This document shows positions 46,205 to 56,171 of a DNA stretch of 64,000 bases, in pieces. Position 1 is the first letter of the stretch. Each line of letters starts with the position of its first letter. The stretch is from Rhizobium leguminosarum (GTDB taxonomy: Bacteria; Pseudomonadota; Alphaproteobacteria; Rhizobiales; Rhizobiaceae): assembly GCF_001679785.1 (NCBI RefSeq), contig NZ_CP016289.1:1-64000 (forward strand). The letters run 5' to 3'. The notes beneath the pieces are model-generated. The model saw nothing but the letters and a program-made list of their open reading frames with translations. It made no database searches and was not told where the DNA came from. A program made the position numbers and the translations under genes.

Positions 46205-47392
46205 ATGCAGCATACGCGCGAGGTTTTCGACTGGGCCGATCCATTCCGCCTGGTGGAGCAGCTGACCAGCGAAGAACGCATGGTGCAGGACACCGCCCAC
46301 GCCTATGCGCAGGAAAAGCTCGCGCCCCGCGTTCTCGACGCCTTCCGCCATGAAAAGACCGATCCTGAGATCTTCCGCGAAATGGGCGAACTCGGCCTGC
46401 TCGGCCCGACGATCTCGCCGGATTATGGCGGCGCCGGCCTCGGTTACGTCGCCTACGGCCTGATCGCCCGCGAGGTCGAAAAGGTCGACAGCGGTTACCG
46501 CTCGATGATGAGCGTCCAGTCCTCGCTCGTGATGGTGCCGATCGAGACCTTCGGCTCCGAAGCGCAGAAGCTGAAATACCTGCCGAAACTCGCCACCGGC
46601 GAATGGATCGGCTGCTTCGGCCTGACCGAACCCGATCATGGCTCCGACCCCGGCTCGATGGCGACACGCGCCAAAAAAGTCGACGGCGGCTACAGCCTCA
46701 CCGGCTCGAAGACCTGGATCTCCAACGCGCCGATCGCCGATGTCTTCGTCGTCTGGGCAAAGACCGAGGACGGCCTCATCCGCGGCTTCATCCTCGAAAA
46801 GGGCTGGAAAGGACTTTCGGCGCCTGCGATCCACGGCAAGGTCGGCCTGCGAGCGTCGATCACCGGCGAGGTGGTGATGGACGGGGTCTTCGTGCCTGAG
46901 GAAAACCTTCTGCCTGATGTGACCGGCCTCAAGGGACCGTTCACCTGCCTCAACTCGGCCCGTTTCGGCATCGCCTGGGGCGCGCTCGGTGCGGCCGAGG
47001 ATTGTTATGCGAGAGCCCGGCAATACACGCTCGAGCGCAAGCAGTTCAGCCGGCCGCTTGCCGCCAACCAGCTGATCCAGAAGAAGCTCGCCGACATGGC
47101 GGCGGAAATCTCGCTCGGCCTTCAGGGCTGCCTGCGGCTTGGCCGCATGAAGGAGGAAGGCCATCCGCCGGTGGAGCTAACCTCGATCCTCAAGCGCAAC
47201 AGCTGCGGCAAGGCGCTGGAGATCGCGCGGGCGGCCCGCGACATGCTCGGCGGCAACGGCATCTCCGACGAATTCGGCATCGCCCGTCATCTCGTCAACC
47301 TCGAGGTGGTCAACACCTATGAGGGCACACACGACATCCACGCGCTGATCATCGGCCGGGCGATAACAGGCATTGCCGCCTTTGCGAACTAG
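46205..47392 (+). CDS. gcdH: Glutaryl-CoA dehydrogenase
   Basis: 395 residues of the acyl-CoA dehydrogenase family. FAD/substrate contacts: [20 protein letters not shown] and [20 protein letters not shown]. The catalytic base is the glutamate in [20 protein letters not shown], and the family-specific ending TGIAAFAN follows. It oxidises and decarboxylates glutaryl-CoA to crotonyl-CoA in lysine, tryptophan and glutarate breakdown. GAGGAG precedes the ATG by about 10 bases. No other glutarate genes are near. Confidence 0.92.
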   Translation: MQHTREVFDWADPFRLVEQLTSEERMVQDTAHAYAQEKLAPRVLDAFRHEKTDPEIFREMGELGLLGPTISPDYGGAGLGYVAYGLIAREVEKVDSGYRSMMSVQSSLVMVPIETFGSEAQKLKYLPKLATGEWIGCFGLTEPDHGSDPGSMATRAKKVDGGYSLTGSKTWISNAPIADVFVVWAKTEDGLIRGFILEKGWKGLSAPAIHGKVGLRASITGEVVMDGVFVPEENLLPDVTGLKGPFTCLNSARFGIAWGALGAAEDCYARARQYTLERKQFSRPLAANQLIQKKLADMAAEISLGLQGCLRLGRMKEEGHPPVELTSILKRNSCGKALEIARAARDMLGGNGISDEFGIARHLVNLEVVNTYEGTHDIHALIIGRAITGIAAFAN

Positions 47393-47483
47393 CACATTGG
47401 CGCAAAAGGGCGAATTGCCACGCGCCTGACAATGTGCAACCTTCCCCAACGACGGCAAGAGCCGGCAAAAAGGGGGATCATGC

Positions 47484-47945
47484 ATGTTTCTGCTTCTTGC
47501 ATTGCTGATTGGTGTCATTGCCGGGCTTCGCGCGATGACGGCGCCCGCCGCCGTCGCCTGGGGCGCGGCGCTTGGATGGTTCGATGTCTCGCAGACGCCG
47601 CTTGCCATTATGGGTTACCAATGGACGCCGTGGATCTTCACGCTTCTCGCCGTCGTTGAACTGATCACCGACCAGCTGCCGTCGACGCCGTCGCGCAAGG
47701 TGCCGGTGCAATTCGGCGCTCGCATCGTCACGGGCGCACTGGCCGGCGCGACGATCGGCGCCGCCAGCAGCCTGCTCTTCGGCGGGCTGATTGCCGGCGT
47801 GATCGGCGCCGTCATTGGCACATATGGTGGCGCCGCCGTTCGCAGCAGGCTTGCCGCCTCCTTCGCCAAGGATCTGCCGGCTGCTCTCATCGAGGATGCC
47901 GTCGCCGTCATCGGCGCGGTGCTGATCGTGGGGGCCGTCGCATGA
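47484..47945 (+). CDS. DUF4126 family membrane protein
   Basis: 153 residues, four hydrophobic helices. N-terminal FLLLALLIGVIAGLRAMTAP and the conserved charged loop ELITDQLPSTPSRK fit DUF4126. A glycine-rich middle (ALAGATIGAASSLLFGGLIA) suggests packed helices. GGGGGATC stands before the ATG. Its stop overlaps the start of the following flavoprotein gene (ATGA), so the two are probably expressed together. Confidence 0.82.
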   Translation: MFLLLALLIGVIAGLRAMTAPAAVAWGAALGWFDVSQTPLAIMGYQWTPWIFTLLAVVELITDQLPSTPSRKVPVQFGARIVTGALAGATIGAASSLLFGGLIAGVIGAVIGTYGGAAVRSRLAASFAKDLPAALIEDAVAVIGAVLIVGAVA

Positions 47946-49303
47946 AAAGCTTCGACGCCATCGTTATCGGCGCCGGCCAGGCCGGCCCGTTTCTTGCCGC
48001 CCGCATGGTCGAAAAGGGCATGAAGGTCGCCCTGATCGAGCGCAAGTTCCTCGGCGGCACCTGTGTCAATGCCGGCTGCATGCCGACGAAAACACTGGTC
48101 GCCAGCGCCCGCGCCGCCCATATCGCGAGAAACGGCGCCGTTTACGGCGTCAATCTCTCGGGCGAGATCGCCATCGACATGAAGGTGGTCAGGGCGCGCG
48201 CCGAAACGGTGACCATGAATGCCCGCAACGGCCTGATCGGCTGGTTCGCCGGCATGGACGGCATGACCGTGATCTATGGCCACGCCCGTTTCGAGGACCC
48301 GAAGACCGTCAGCGTCAACGGCGAGATGCTGACCGCACCGCGCATCTTCCTCAATGTCGGCGCGCGCCCCGTCATCCCCGAGCTATCAGGCGTCAACGAC
48401 ATCGACTATCTCACCAGCACCTCGATCATCCATCTCGACACGCTGCCCCGGCATCTGGCCGTGATCGGCGGCAGTTATATCGGGCTGGAATTCGCGCAGA
48501 TGTATCGCCGCTTCGGCGCCGAAGTCAGCGTCATCGAGCATGGTCCGAAGCTCGCGTCGCGCGAGGACGAGGATATATCCGACGCGATCGCCGATGTCCT
48601 GCGCTCGGAGGGCATCGACATTCATACCGGCGCCAGCGACATCGCCTTCGCCAAGAGCAGCGACGGAATAAAGGTCGCCACCGATTCAGCGAGGATCGAT
48701 GCGAGCCATGTGCTGATTGCCACCGGCCGTAAGCCAAACACCGACGATCTCGGCCTCGATGCCGCCGGAGTCATCACCGACAAGCACGGCTATATCACCG
48801 TCGACGATAGCCTTGCCACCAATGTCGACGGCATCTGGGCGCTCGGCGATTGCAACGGCCGGGGCGCCTTCACCCACACCTCCTATAATGATTTCGAGAT
48901 CGCCGCAGCCAATCTGCTCGACGGCGACGATCGCAAGGTCTCGAGCCGCATCCCGGCCTATGCGCTCTATATCGACCCGCCGCTCGGCCGCGTCGGCATG
49001 ACGGAGAAGCAGGCGCGCGCCTCCGGACGAAAGATCATGATCTCGACCCGGCCGATGAGCCGCGTCGGCCGCGCCAACGAGCGCGGCGAGACCAAAGGCT
49101 TCATGAAGGTGATCGCCGACGCCGAGACCAAAAAAATCCTCGGCGCGGCGATCCTCGGCATCGAGGGCGACGAGGTGATCCACGGCATCATCGACGCGAT
49201 GAATGCGGGAACGACCTACCCCGCATTGCAATGGTCGGTGCCGATCCATCCGACGGTGTCGGAGCTGATCCCGACGCTGCTTGGGGATTTGAAGCCGGTT
49301 TAG
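47942..49303 (+). CDS. Mercuric-reductase-like pyridine nucleotide-disulfide oxidoreductase
   Basis: 453 residues. FAD motif IVIGAGQAGPFLAARM, redox pair in GGTCVNAGCMPTKTLVASA, NAD motif VIGGSYIGLEFAQM, second FAD motif WALGDCNGRGAFTH, and dimer-domain active histidine-glutamate in SVPIHPTVSELIPTLL. It lacks the N-terminal HMA domain and the C-terminal CysCys tail of mercuric reductases, so mercury reduction is doubtful; this is the MerA-like clade of unknown substrate. Coupled to the DUF4126 membrane protein. Confidence 0.85.
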   Translation: MKSFDAIVIGAGQAGPFLAARMVEKGMKVALIERKFLGGTCVNAGCMPTKTLVASARAAHIARNGAVYGVNLSGEIAIDMKVVRARAETVTMNARNGLIGWFAGMDGMTVIYGHARFEDPKTVSVNGEMLTAPRIFLNVGARPVIPELSGVNDIDYLTSTSIIHLDTLPRHLAVIGGSYIGLEFAQMYRRFGAEVSVIEHGPKLASREDEDISDAIADVLRSEGIDIHTGASDIAFAKSSDGIKVATDSARIDASHVLIATGRKPNTDDLGLDAAGVITDKHGYITVDDSLATNVDGIWALGDCNGRGAFTHTSYNDFEIAAANLLDGDDRKVSSRIPAYALYIDPPLGRVGMTEKQARASGRKIMISTRPMSRVGRANERGETKGFMKVIADAETKKILGAAILGIEGDEVIHGIIDAMNAGTTYPALQWSVPIHPTVSELIPTLLGDLKPV

Positions 49304-49346
49304 CTATGAATTGATGCTTCGAAATCGACAGCTGGAGGCGGGCTGA

Positions 49347-49916
49347 GTGTCTATCGAACTGCTGATCGAGCACTACGGCCTGTTGGCGATATTTCTGGGT
49401 GCGGCCTTCGAAGGCGAAACAGCGGCCTTCCTTGGCGGCGTCATTTCCCATCGTGGACTGCTGACCTATTGGTCGGCGTCGCTCGCGGCAACGGCGGGCT
49501 CCTTCGCCGGCGATCAGTTCTGGTTCTTCGCCGGCCGTTATGCCGCTCGATGGAGTCTCGTCCGCCGGCTGATGGAAAGGCCGGCGCTGGCGCGCGCCAC
49601 CGGGCTTCTGGAAAGATACCCCACAGGCTTCATCCTTGCGTTTCGTTTCCTGGTGGGATTGCGGACGATCAGTCCGATCGTCATCGGGACGACTCGAATA
49701 GCGACCGGTAAATTCGTCATCCTGAATGCCGTGGCCGCGCTGGTATGGGGGCAGCTGTTCACGGCGCTCGGTTATCTCTTCGGGCACGGCATCCAACAGA
49801 CACTGGGCCACCTTCCCCTTCATCGTCATCTGCTGATTGCAGTCGGAGCCGCGGCTGTCGTCGCAGCCGCGGCTCTTGCCTTTCGCAAGATGAAACTGAG
49901 CGCCAAGCACCCATAG
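49347..49916 (+). CDS. DedA-family membrane protein
   Basis: 189 residues. The DedA core is AFEGETAAFLGGVISHRGLL, then AGSFAGDQFWFFAGRYAA, with LAFRFLVGLRTISPIVIG carrying the conserved R-x3-G and P residues. Several membrane helices follow; the final one ends in basic FRKMKLSAKHP. Starts with GTG after GGAGGCGGG. DedA proteins are thought to be lipid scramblases or flippases needed for envelope homeostasis. It is convergent with the dehydrogenase gene, leaving 15 bases. Confidence 0.88.
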   Translation: MSIELLIEHYGLLAIFLGAAFEGETAAFLGGVISHRGLLTYWSASLAATAGSFAGDQFWFFAGRYAARWSLVRRLMERPALARATGLLERYPTGFILAFRFLVGLRTISPIVIGTTRIATGKFVILNAVAALVWGQLFTALGYLFGHGIQQTLGHLPLHRHLLIAVGAAAVVAAAALAFRKMKLSAKHP

Positions 49917-49931
49917 AAGCGCTGTAGCGCC

Positions 49932-50975
49932 CTACTCCATCACGATCTGCAGCTTCACGTCGCTCGGTCGGGCCTCGACAGCGCGATCGAAAGCCGTGAT
50001 CGAATCCTCGAACTTAAAGGTCTCGGAAATCAGCGGCTTCAGATCCACGCGTCCCGAGCCGAGCAGCGCGATCGACCGCTCATACTGGTGCGCGTAGCGG
50101 AACACCGTCTCGATGCGGATTTCCTTGGTGGATGCCGTCGAGACGTCGAAGCCGATCGGGTTGACCGGCAGGCCGACGACGACGATGACGCCGCCCGGGC
50201 GCGGCAGCGCCATGATCGTCTCCCAGGCCTTCGGCGAACCGGAGCATTCGAAGACGACATCGGCGCCCCAGCCGTCGGTCAGCCTGCTGACCTCTTCGGC
50301 CAGGTTCTTCTCGCGGATATTGACCGGAATGACGCCTTGGTACTGCGCGGCGATATCGAGCTTCGGCTGGGCGAGATCGGCGACGATGGCGCGGGCGCAG
50401 CCGCCGGCAAGCGCCGCGATCGCCACCATCGTGCCGATCGGCCCGGCGCCGAGGACGACGGCAGTATCACCAGGCGTAATCTTCGCCTTGGTGGCCGCCT
50501 GCATGCCGACGGCGAAGGGCTCGACCATGGCGCCTTCGGCAAAGCTGACATTGTCGGGTAGCTTGAAAGTGTAATTGGCGGGATGCACGACCTCTGGTGT
50601 CAGCACGCCGTGGATCGGCGGGGTCGCCCAGAAGGTCACGGCCGGGTCGATATTGTACATGCCGAGCCGGCTTGCCTTGGAATTCGGATCGGGAATGCCA
50701 GGCTCCATGCAGACGCGGTCGCCGACTTTCAGATGCGTGACGCCGGCGCCGACCTCGACCACCGTGCCCGCCGCTTCATGGCCGAGCACCATCGGCGCGT
50801 TGACGACGAAGGGGCCGATCTTGCCGTGGGTGTAATAATGCACGTCCGAACCGCAGACGCCGACCGTGTGGATCCTGATCTTCACCTCGCCGGGGCCGGT
50901 TTCGAGCGGCAGATCGATATCGCGGAGCGCAAGCTCATGCTGGCGCTCGAGGACAAGCGCACGGACTTTGGTCAT
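49932..50975 (-). CDS. Zinc-dependent polyol dehydrogenase (xylitol/sorbitol type)
   Basis: 347 residues, medium-chain dehydrogenase. Catalytic zinc ligands: Cys41 ([14 protein letters not shown]), His66 and Glu67 ([15 protein letters not shown]). The Rossmann loop is [16 protein letters not shown]. The structural-zinc loop, usually four cysteines, reads [20 protein letters not shown] and has none, so only the catalytic zinc should be bound. The overall pattern ([25 protein letters not shown]) matches xylitol/L-arabinitol dehydrogenases of rhizobia. No polyol transporter lies beside it. Confidence 0.82.
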   Translation of the reverse strand: MTKVRALVLERQHELALRDIDLPLETGPGEVKIRIHTVGVCGSDVHYYTHGKIGPFVVNAPMVLGHEAAGTVVEVGAGVTHLKVGDRVCMEPGIPDPNSKASRLGMYNIDPAVTFWATPPIHGVLTPEVVHPANYTFKLPDNVSFAEGAMVEPFAVGMQAATKAKITPGDTAVVLGAGPIGTMVAIAALAGGCARAIVADLAQPKLDIAAQYQGVIPVNIREKNLAEEVSRLTDGWGADVVFECSGSPKAWETIMALPRPGGVIVVVGLPVNPIGFDVSTASTKEIRIETVFRYAHQYERSIALLGSGRVDLKPLISETFKFEDSITAFDRAVEARPSDVKLQIVME

Positions 50976-51138
50976 CGTCGGTTTCCTTCCCTAGTGGCTT
51001 GCCCATGACTCCATCGGGCAGCGTTCTGAAGCCGACTATAAAGCCCGAAGCCTTCCGAATTCAACCAGATTGAGAAGGCTTTTGCTCAACAAATGAAAAA
51101 ATGCTCAAGCGGATCATGGCGAGCGGCCCGCAACGGCA
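50976..51138. other. Intergenic stretch with paired TGCTCAA repeats
   Basis: No gene seen in the 339-base gap 50976-51314. On the dehydrogenase side TTGCTCAA (51082-51089) and TGCTCAA (51102-51108) are repeated with about 20-base spacing, with an inverted TTGAG at 51070, possible sites for a sugar-type regulator. The kdp promoter part follows from 51139. Confidence 0.4.
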
Positions 51139-51155
51139 TTTATAAGATTTTTATA
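51139..51155 (+). promoter_or_regulatory. Predicted KdpE binding site
   Basis: TTTATA-AGATT-TTTATA: two direct copies exactly 11 bases apart, the spacing preferred by OmpR/PhoB-type response regulators, in a sequence resembling the E. coli KdpE box. It is 160 bases upstream of the first small gene of the kdp operon. The leader between 51156 and 51314 shows no other gene. Confidence 0.55.
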
Positions 51156-51314
51156 TAGATGGCCTGTCGTCCGTCTCGAACCTTTATGCGCTTCGGCTCC
51201 ATATTGATGGCCGAGAGATCGAAAAGATCATCTCCACGCCAGAAAGCATGAAAGGCGGCCTCCCAGCGCCCTTTGTCTTGTCTGACTCCAAGAAGAACAA
51301 CAGGAGTCACGATC

Positions 51315-51398
51315 ATGATGGATATCATTCTACTCGGCACCGCGATCATATTCTTCGCGCTGTGCTTTGCCTACACCCGAGCCTGCGACAGGCTTTGA
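51315..51398 (+). CDS. 27-residue membrane peptide preceding kdpF
   Basis: Reads MMDIILLGTAIIFFALCFAY then TRACDRL. One membrane helix is followed by a short tail ending CDRL. CAGGAG stands before the ATG. It is 14 bases from kdpF. Short single-helix peptides of this kind with the CDRL end seem to recur in kdp loci of proteobacteria (from memory), which suggests an accessory subunit of the Kdp complex. Confidence 0.65.
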   Translation: MMDIILLGTAIIFFALCFAYTRACDRL

Positions 51399-51412
51399 CA
51401 GGAGAAGCGACG

Positions 51413-51502
51413 ATGACCCTCGATTATGTCTTGAGCGGTGCCGTAACCGTGTTTCTCACCGTTTACCTCACCTACGCTCTTCTTCGCCCAGAACGCTTTT
51501 GA
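51413..51502 (+). CDS. kdpF: Potassium-transporting ATPase small subunit KdpF
   Basis: 29 residues with a single helix (LDYVLSGAVTVFLTVYLTYA) and the family ending LLRPERF. KdpF stabilises the KdpABC complex. AGGAGAAG lies 8 bases before the ATG. It is followed 69 bases later by kdpA. Confidence 0.9.
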   Translation: MTLDYVLSGAVTVFLTVYLTYALLRPERF

Positions 51503-51571
51503 AGAAAACTGGCGCTTCTGAGGTCGCCCATGCGCGACCGAGAAGCAGCCGGGAATTGAAAGTTACCCCAA

Positions 51572-53275
51572 ATGACCCTCAACGGATGGCTTCAGATCCT
51601 GCTTTACTGCGGGATCGTCCTCGTGCTCGTCAAACCGCTCGGCGGTTACATGACGCGTGTCTACAATGGCGAGCGCACATTCCTCTCTCCGGTCCTCGTT
51701 CCGATCGAACGGGGGCTTTACCGTCTTGCCGGCACCAGCGAGCGCGAGGAACAGCACTGGACCTCCTATGCCTTCGCGATGCTGATGTTCAACCTGCTCG
51801 GCGTCCTCGTCCTCTACGCGCTCCTGCGCCTGCAGGACATCCTGCCCTATAATCCGGCGGGCATGGCCGCCGTCCCGCCCGAGCTTTCGTTTAATACCGC
51901 CGTCAGCTTTCCCACGAACACCAACTGGCAGAATTACGGCGGCGAAAGCACCATGTCGTATCTGACCCAGATGGCCGGCTTCACGGTGCAGAACTTCCTG
52001 TCGGCCGCGACCGGCATGGCGATCGCTGTCGCCTTCATCCGTGCCTTCGCACGAGCGTCGGGCAAGGCGATCGGCAATTTCTGGGTCGATATGATCCGCG
52101 GCACGTTCTACATCCTGCTGCCGATCTGTATCGTGCTGACCATCGTCTACGTCTATCTCGGCGTGCCGCAGACGCTTGGACCTTATGTCAATGCGACCAC
52201 GCTCGAAGGCGCGCAGCAGACGATTGCCATCGGGCCTGTCGCCTCGCAGCTTGCGATCAAGATGCTCGGCACCAATGGCGGCGGCTTCTTCAACGCCAAT
52301 TCGGCCCATCCATTCGAAAATCCCGACGCGATCTCCAACCTCATCCAGATGGTCTCGATCTTCGCGATCGGCGCGGCTTTGACCAACGTCTTCGGCCGCA
52401 TGGTCGGCAACCAGCGCCAGGGCTGGGCGATCCTTGCCACGATGGGCGTGCTGTTCATCGCCGGTGTCGGTATCACCTATTGGGCCGAAGCTGCCGGCAA
52501 CCCGCTGATGCATGCCTTCGGTCTTGGTGGCGGCAATATGGAAGGCAAGGAGGTCCGCTTCGGCGTCGCCCTGTCTTCGCTCTTTGCCGTCATCACTACG
52601 GCCGCCTCCTGCGGCGCGGTCAATGCCATGCATGGCAGCTTTACCGCGCTTGGCGGCCTCATCCCGCTGATCAACATGCAGCTCGGCGAAATCATCGTCG
52701 GCGGTGTCGGCGCGGGCTTCTACGGCATCCTGCTCTTCATCATCGTCGCCGTCTTCGTCGCCGGCCTGATGGTCGGCCGCACGCCGGAATATCTCGGCAA
52801 GAAGATCGAGGCGAAGGAAATGAAGATGGCCGTTCTCGCCATCCTCTGCCTGCCGCTCGCTATGCTGGTCTTCACCGCGATCGCCACGGTGATGCCTTCC
52901 GCCGTTGCCTCGATCGGCACCGCCGGCCCGCACGGCTTCTCCGAAATCCTCTATGCCTACACGTCGGCGGCAGCCAATAACGGCTCGGCTTTCGGCGGCC
53001 TGACGGGCAATACGCCCTGGTACAACGTGACACTCGGCATCGGCATGCTCGCCGGGCGCTTCCTGGTCATCATTCCGGCGCTTGCCATCGCCGGCTCGCT
53101 GATCGCCAAGAAGACGGTTCCGGCCTCGGCAGGCACCTTCCCGACCGACGGTCCGCTCTTCGTCGGCCTGCTTGTCGGCACAATCCTGATCGTCGGCGGC
53201 CTGACCTTCTTCCCGGCCTTGGCGCTTGGCCCGGTCGTCGAGCACCTGGTCATGATCGCCGGCCAGACCTTCTGA
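51572..53275 (+). CDS. kdpA: Potassium-transporting ATPase, K+-channel subunit
   Basis: 567 residues, slightly longer than E. coli KdpA. It has ten predicted helices and the four selectivity-loop repeats: [53 protein letters not shown] and [17 protein letters not shown]. These glycines line the K+ filter. It brings K+ into the complex that KdpB pumps. The upstream ribosome site is weak (GAAAGTTACCCCAA), which hints at coupling to kdpF. Confidence 0.95.
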   Translation: MTLNGWLQILLYCGIVLVLVKPLGGYMTRVYNGERTFLSPVLVPIERGLYRLAGTSEREEQHWTSYAFAMLMFNLLGVLVLYALLRLQDILPYNPAGMAAVPPELSFNTAVSFPTNTNWQNYGGESTMSYLTQMAGFTVQNFLSAATGMAIAVAFIRAFARASGKAIGNFWVDMIRGTFYILLPICIVLTIVYVYLGVPQTLGPYVNATTLEGAQQTIAIGPVASQLAIKMLGTNGGGFFNANSAHPFENPDAISNLIQMVSIFAIGAALTNVFGRMVGNQRQGWAILATMGVLFIAGVGITYWAEAAGNPLMHAFGLGGGNMEGKEVRFGVALSSLFAVITTAASCGAVNAMHGSFTALGGLIPLINMQLGEIIVGGVGAGFYGILLFIIVAVFVAGLMVGRTPEYLGKKIEAKEMKMAVLAILCLPLAMLVFTAIATVMPSAVASIGTAGPHGFSEILYAYTSAAANNGSAFGGLTGNTPWYNVTLGIGMLAGRFLVIIPALAIAGSLIAKKTVPASAGTFPTDGPLFVGLLVGTILIVGGLTFFPALALGPVVEHLVMIAGQTF

Positions 53276-53284
53276 GGTGATGCC

Positions 53285-53440
53285 ATGATCCTCCGTCACA
53301 GGCTTCGCAACGCCTTCCACCCTCGTCCCGGTGCGCCGGGACGAGGGAATGGCCCGACGACCCGCGCCTCCGACATCATCCTGGTGATGATGGCAGGCCT
53401 CCTCGTCATCGCGGCCATCTTCAAAATCCTACAGGGCTGA
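53285..53440 (+). CDS. 51-residue membrane protein between kdpA and kdpB
   Basis: Basic N-terminal half ([14 protein letters not shown]) then one helix ([20 protein letters not shown]). GAGGTGATGCC lies just before the ATG, 10 bases after the kdpA stop. Codons 13-21 lie in a perfect 12-base stem-loop (53320-53347). No family recognised; it may be a real small subunit, or the hairpin may be the functional part. Confidence 0.45.
   Translation: MILRHRLRNAFHPRPGAPGRGNGPTTRASDIILVMMAGLLVIAAIFKILQG
53320..53347. repeat. Perfect 12-bp stem-loop between kdpA and kdpB
   Basis: CCCTCGTCCCGG, loop TGCG, CCGGGACGAGGG. All 12 pairs match. It lies in the space between kdpA and kdpB, inside the small open frame. 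It resembles the ends of rhizobial repeat elements and could act on mRNA stability or subunit ratio. Confidence 0.7.
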
Positions 53441-53484
53441 CCGGCTTCCGGTTCGCCATCCTCGTTTCAAAGCTGGAGTCTCTT

Positions 53485-55545
53485 ATGAGCCAGGCAAAAT
53501 CCGCGAGCGTCATGGATTCTCGCATCCTCATTCCGGCCGTGGGGGCCGCTTTCAAGAAGCTCAACCCCCGCGCGCTCGCCAGAAACCCGGTCATGTTCGT
53601 CGTGGCCACCGTCTCGGTGCTGACCACCGTCCTCTTCCTGCGCGATCTGGTGGCGGGCAACGGCAATCTCGGCTTCTCGTTCCAGATCAATCTCTGGCTC
53701 TGGTTCACCGTGCTGTTTGCCAATTTCGCCGAAGCCGTCGCCGAAGGCCGCGGCAAGGCGCAGGCGGATTCGCTGCGCAAGGCGCGCACCGAAACCCAGG
53801 CCAAACTGCTCACCGCCAATAATGGCAGCGGCTATCGCATGGTGCCGGGCACCAGCCTCAAGGTTGGCGACCTCGTGCTTGTCGAGGCCGGCGACATCAT
53901 CCCGTCGGACGGCGAAGTCATCGAAGGTGTAGCCTCCGTCAACGAAGCGGCGATAACAGGCGAATCCGCCCCTGTTATCCGCGAATCCGGCGGCGACCGC
54001 TCGGCGGTGACCGGCGGCACGCAGGTGCTGTCCGACTGGATCCGCGTTCGCATCACCGCGGCTGCCGGCTCGACTTTCCTCGACCGGATGATCGCGCTCG
54101 TCGAAGGTGCGGAGCGCCAGAAGACGCCGAACGAGATCGCGCTCAACATCCTGCTCGCCGGTATGACGCTGATCTTCGTACTTGCCACCGCGACGATCCC
54201 GAGCTTTGCCATCTATGCCGGCGGCTCGATCCCGATCATCGTGCTCGTCGCCCTCTTCGTCACCCTGATCCCGACGACGATCGGCGCGCTGCTCTCGGCA
54301 ATCGGCATCGCCGGCATGGACCGCCTCGTCCGCTTCAACGTGCTCGCCATGTCCGGCCGCGCGGTCGAAGCCGCCGGCGACGTCGACACGCTGCTGCTCG
54401 ACAAGACGGGCACGATCACCCTCGGCAATCGCCAGGCGACGACCTTCCGCCCGGTTCGCGGCGTGTCCGAACAGGATCTCGCCGATGCCGCCCAGCTCGC
54501 CTCGCTTGCCGACGAAACGCCGGAAGGTCGTTCCATCGTCGTGCTCGCCAAGGAAAAATACGCGATCCGCGGCCGCGACATGGCAAGCCTGAAAGCAACC
54601 TTCGTGCCCTTCACCGCCCAGACTCGCATGAGCGGCGTCGATCTCGAAGGAGCCTCGATCCGCAAGGGTGCGGTCGATGCCGTGCTGACCTATGTCAACG
54701 GCGATGCATCCTCGAAGAACGGCAGCGAGGTCGTGCGCGAACTGCAGTCGATCGCCGACGAGGTCGCCAAATCAGGCGGCACGCCGCTCGCCGTCGCCCG
54801 CGATGGCAGGCTGCTCGGCGTCATCCAGCTGAAGGACATCGTCAAGGGCGGTATCCGCGAGCGCTTCACCGAGCTGCGCCGCATGGGCATCCGCACCGTG
54901 ATGATCACAGGCGATAACCCGCTGACGGCAGCCGCCATTGCCGCCGAGGCCGGCGTCGACGACTTCCTCGCCCAGGCAACACCGGAAATGAAGCTGGCGC
55001 TGATGCGCGAGGAACAGTCGAAGGGCAAGCTCGTCGCCATGTGCGGCGATGGCACCAATGATGCGCCCGCACTTGCCCAGGCCGATGTCGGCGTCGCCAT
55101 GAACACCGGTACGGTCGCCGCCCGCGAGGCCGGCAATATGGTCGATCTCGACTCGGACCCGACGAAGCTCATCGAGATCGTTGAGATCGGCAAACAGCTG
55201 TTGATGACGCGCGGCGCGCTGACGACCTTTTCGATCGCCAACGACATCGCCAAGTATTTCGCCATCATCCCGGCGATGTTCCTGACCTTCTATCCGCAGC
55301 TCGGCGTCTTGAACATCATGGGACTTTCGACGCCGCAAAGCGCCATCCTCTCGGCGATCATTTTCAACGCGCTGATCATCATCGCGCTGATCCCGCTGTC
55401 GCTGAAGGGTGTGCGCTACCGTCCGATCGGCGCCGGCGCGCTCTTGTCGCGCAACCTGCTGATCTATGGTGCCGGCGGCATCATCGTCCCCTTCATCGGC
55501 ATCAAGGCGATCGATATGGCTGTCGCAGCCCTCGGCCTTGCCTAA
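53485..55545 (+). CDS. kdpB: Potassium-transporting ATPase, P-type catalytic subunit
   Basis: 686 residues. P-type motifs: phosphorylated Asp306 in [12 protein letters not shown], actuator loop [20 protein letters not shown] and hinge [20 protein letters not shown]. It hydrolyses ATP to drive K+ uptake through KdpA. Helices LILVAL-type are replaced here by [28 protein letters not shown] stands before the ATG. Confidence 0.95.
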   Translation: MSQAKSASVMDSRILIPAVGAAFKKLNPRALARNPVMFVVATVSVLTTVLFLRDLVAGNGNLGFSFQINLWLWFTVLFANFAEAVAEGRGKAQADSLRKARTETQAKLLTANNGSGYRMVPGTSLKVGDLVLVEAGDIIPSDGEVIEGVASVNEAAITGESAPVIRESGGDRSAVTGGTQVLSDWIRVRITAAAGSTFLDRMIALVEGAERQKTPNEIALNILLAGMTLIFVLATATIPSFAIYAGGSIPIIVLVALFVTLIPTTIGALLSAIGIAGMDRLVRFNVLAMSGRAVEAAGDVDTLLLDKTGTITLGNRQATTFRPVRGVSEQDLADAAQLASLADETPEGRSIVVLAKEKYAIRGRDMASLKATFVPFTAQTRMSGVDLEGASIRKGAVDAVLTYVNGDASSKNGSEVVRELQSIADEVAKSGGTPLAVARDGRLLGVIQLKDIVKGGIRERFTELRRMGIRTVMITGDNPLTAAAIAAEAGVDDFLAQATPEMKLALMREEQSKGKLVAMCGDGTNDAPALAQADVGVAMNTGTVAAREAGNMVDLDSDPTKLIEIVEIGKQLLMTRGALTTFSIANDIAKYFAIIPAMFLTFYPQLGVLNIMGLSTPQSAILSAIIFNALIIIALIPLSLKGVRYRPIGAGALLSRNLLIYGAGGIIVPFIGIKAIDMAVAALGLA

Positions 55546-55579
55546 CGGATTCCGTCTGAACACTCGAAGGAGTAAGACA

Positions 55580-56149
55580 ATGTTGAAAGAACTTCGTCCG
55601 GCGGTCGTCATGATCGTTGCCACCACCGCCATCACCGGCCTGCTTTATCCGCTCGCCATGACGGGTGCCGCCCAGGCCCTGTTCCCCACCCAGGCGAACG
55701 GCAGCCTGATCGAGAAAAACGGCCAGGTGATCGGCTCGACGCTGATCGGCCAGGCTTTCACCAGCGACAAATATTTCCACGGCCGTCCTTCGGCCGCCGG
55801 CGACGGCTATAATGCGGCCGCCTCCAGCGGCTCCAACCTCGGCCCGACCAGCCAGAAGCTGATCGACCGCGTCAAGGGCGACTATGAGGCCGCCAAGGCG
55901 ACGAACCCAATCGCGCAGGTGCCCGCCGACCTCGTCACCGCTTCGGGCAGCGGCCTCGATCCCGATATCTCGCCAGAGGCTGCCTATTTCCAGGTGGCGC
56001 GTGTTGCCAAGGCGCGAAGCCTGGACGAGGCCAAGGTCAAGGCGCTGGTCGACGGCGCCGTTCAAGACCGCGAGATCGGCATTCTCGGCGAACCTACGGT
56101 CAATGTTCTGGCGTTGAATCAGAGCCTTGATGCTTCTATGACTCAGTGA
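55580..56149 (+). CDS. kdpC: Potassium-transporting ATPase subunit C
   Basis: 189 residues with one N-terminal helix ([19 protein letters not shown]) and a soluble domain: [56 protein letters not shown], all KdpC signatures. It helps nucleotide affinity of KdpB. GAAGGAG stands 8 bases before the ATG. The frame is open further upstream through the kdpB end. Confidence 0.95.
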   Translation: MLKELRPAVVMIVATTAITGLLYPLAMTGAAQALFPTQANGSLIEKNGQVIGSTLIGQAFTSDKYFHGRPSAAGDGYNAAASSGSNLGPTSQKLIDRVKGDYEAAKATNPIAQVPADLVTASGSGLDPDISPEAAYFQVARVAKARSLDEAKVKALVDGAVQDREIGILGEPTVNVLALNQSLDASMTQ

Positions 56150-56171
56150 CGTTGCGGCTTATACCTTCGCC

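Noticed and set aside
47942..49303. Mercury resistance
   Set aside because: No merR, merT or merP near, and the enzyme lacks the HMA domain and the C-terminal cysteines.
53284..53484. A terminator between kdpA and kdpB
   Set aside because: The 12-base stem has no T-run after it on either strand, and kdpB must be co-expressed, so it was listed as a stem-loop only.
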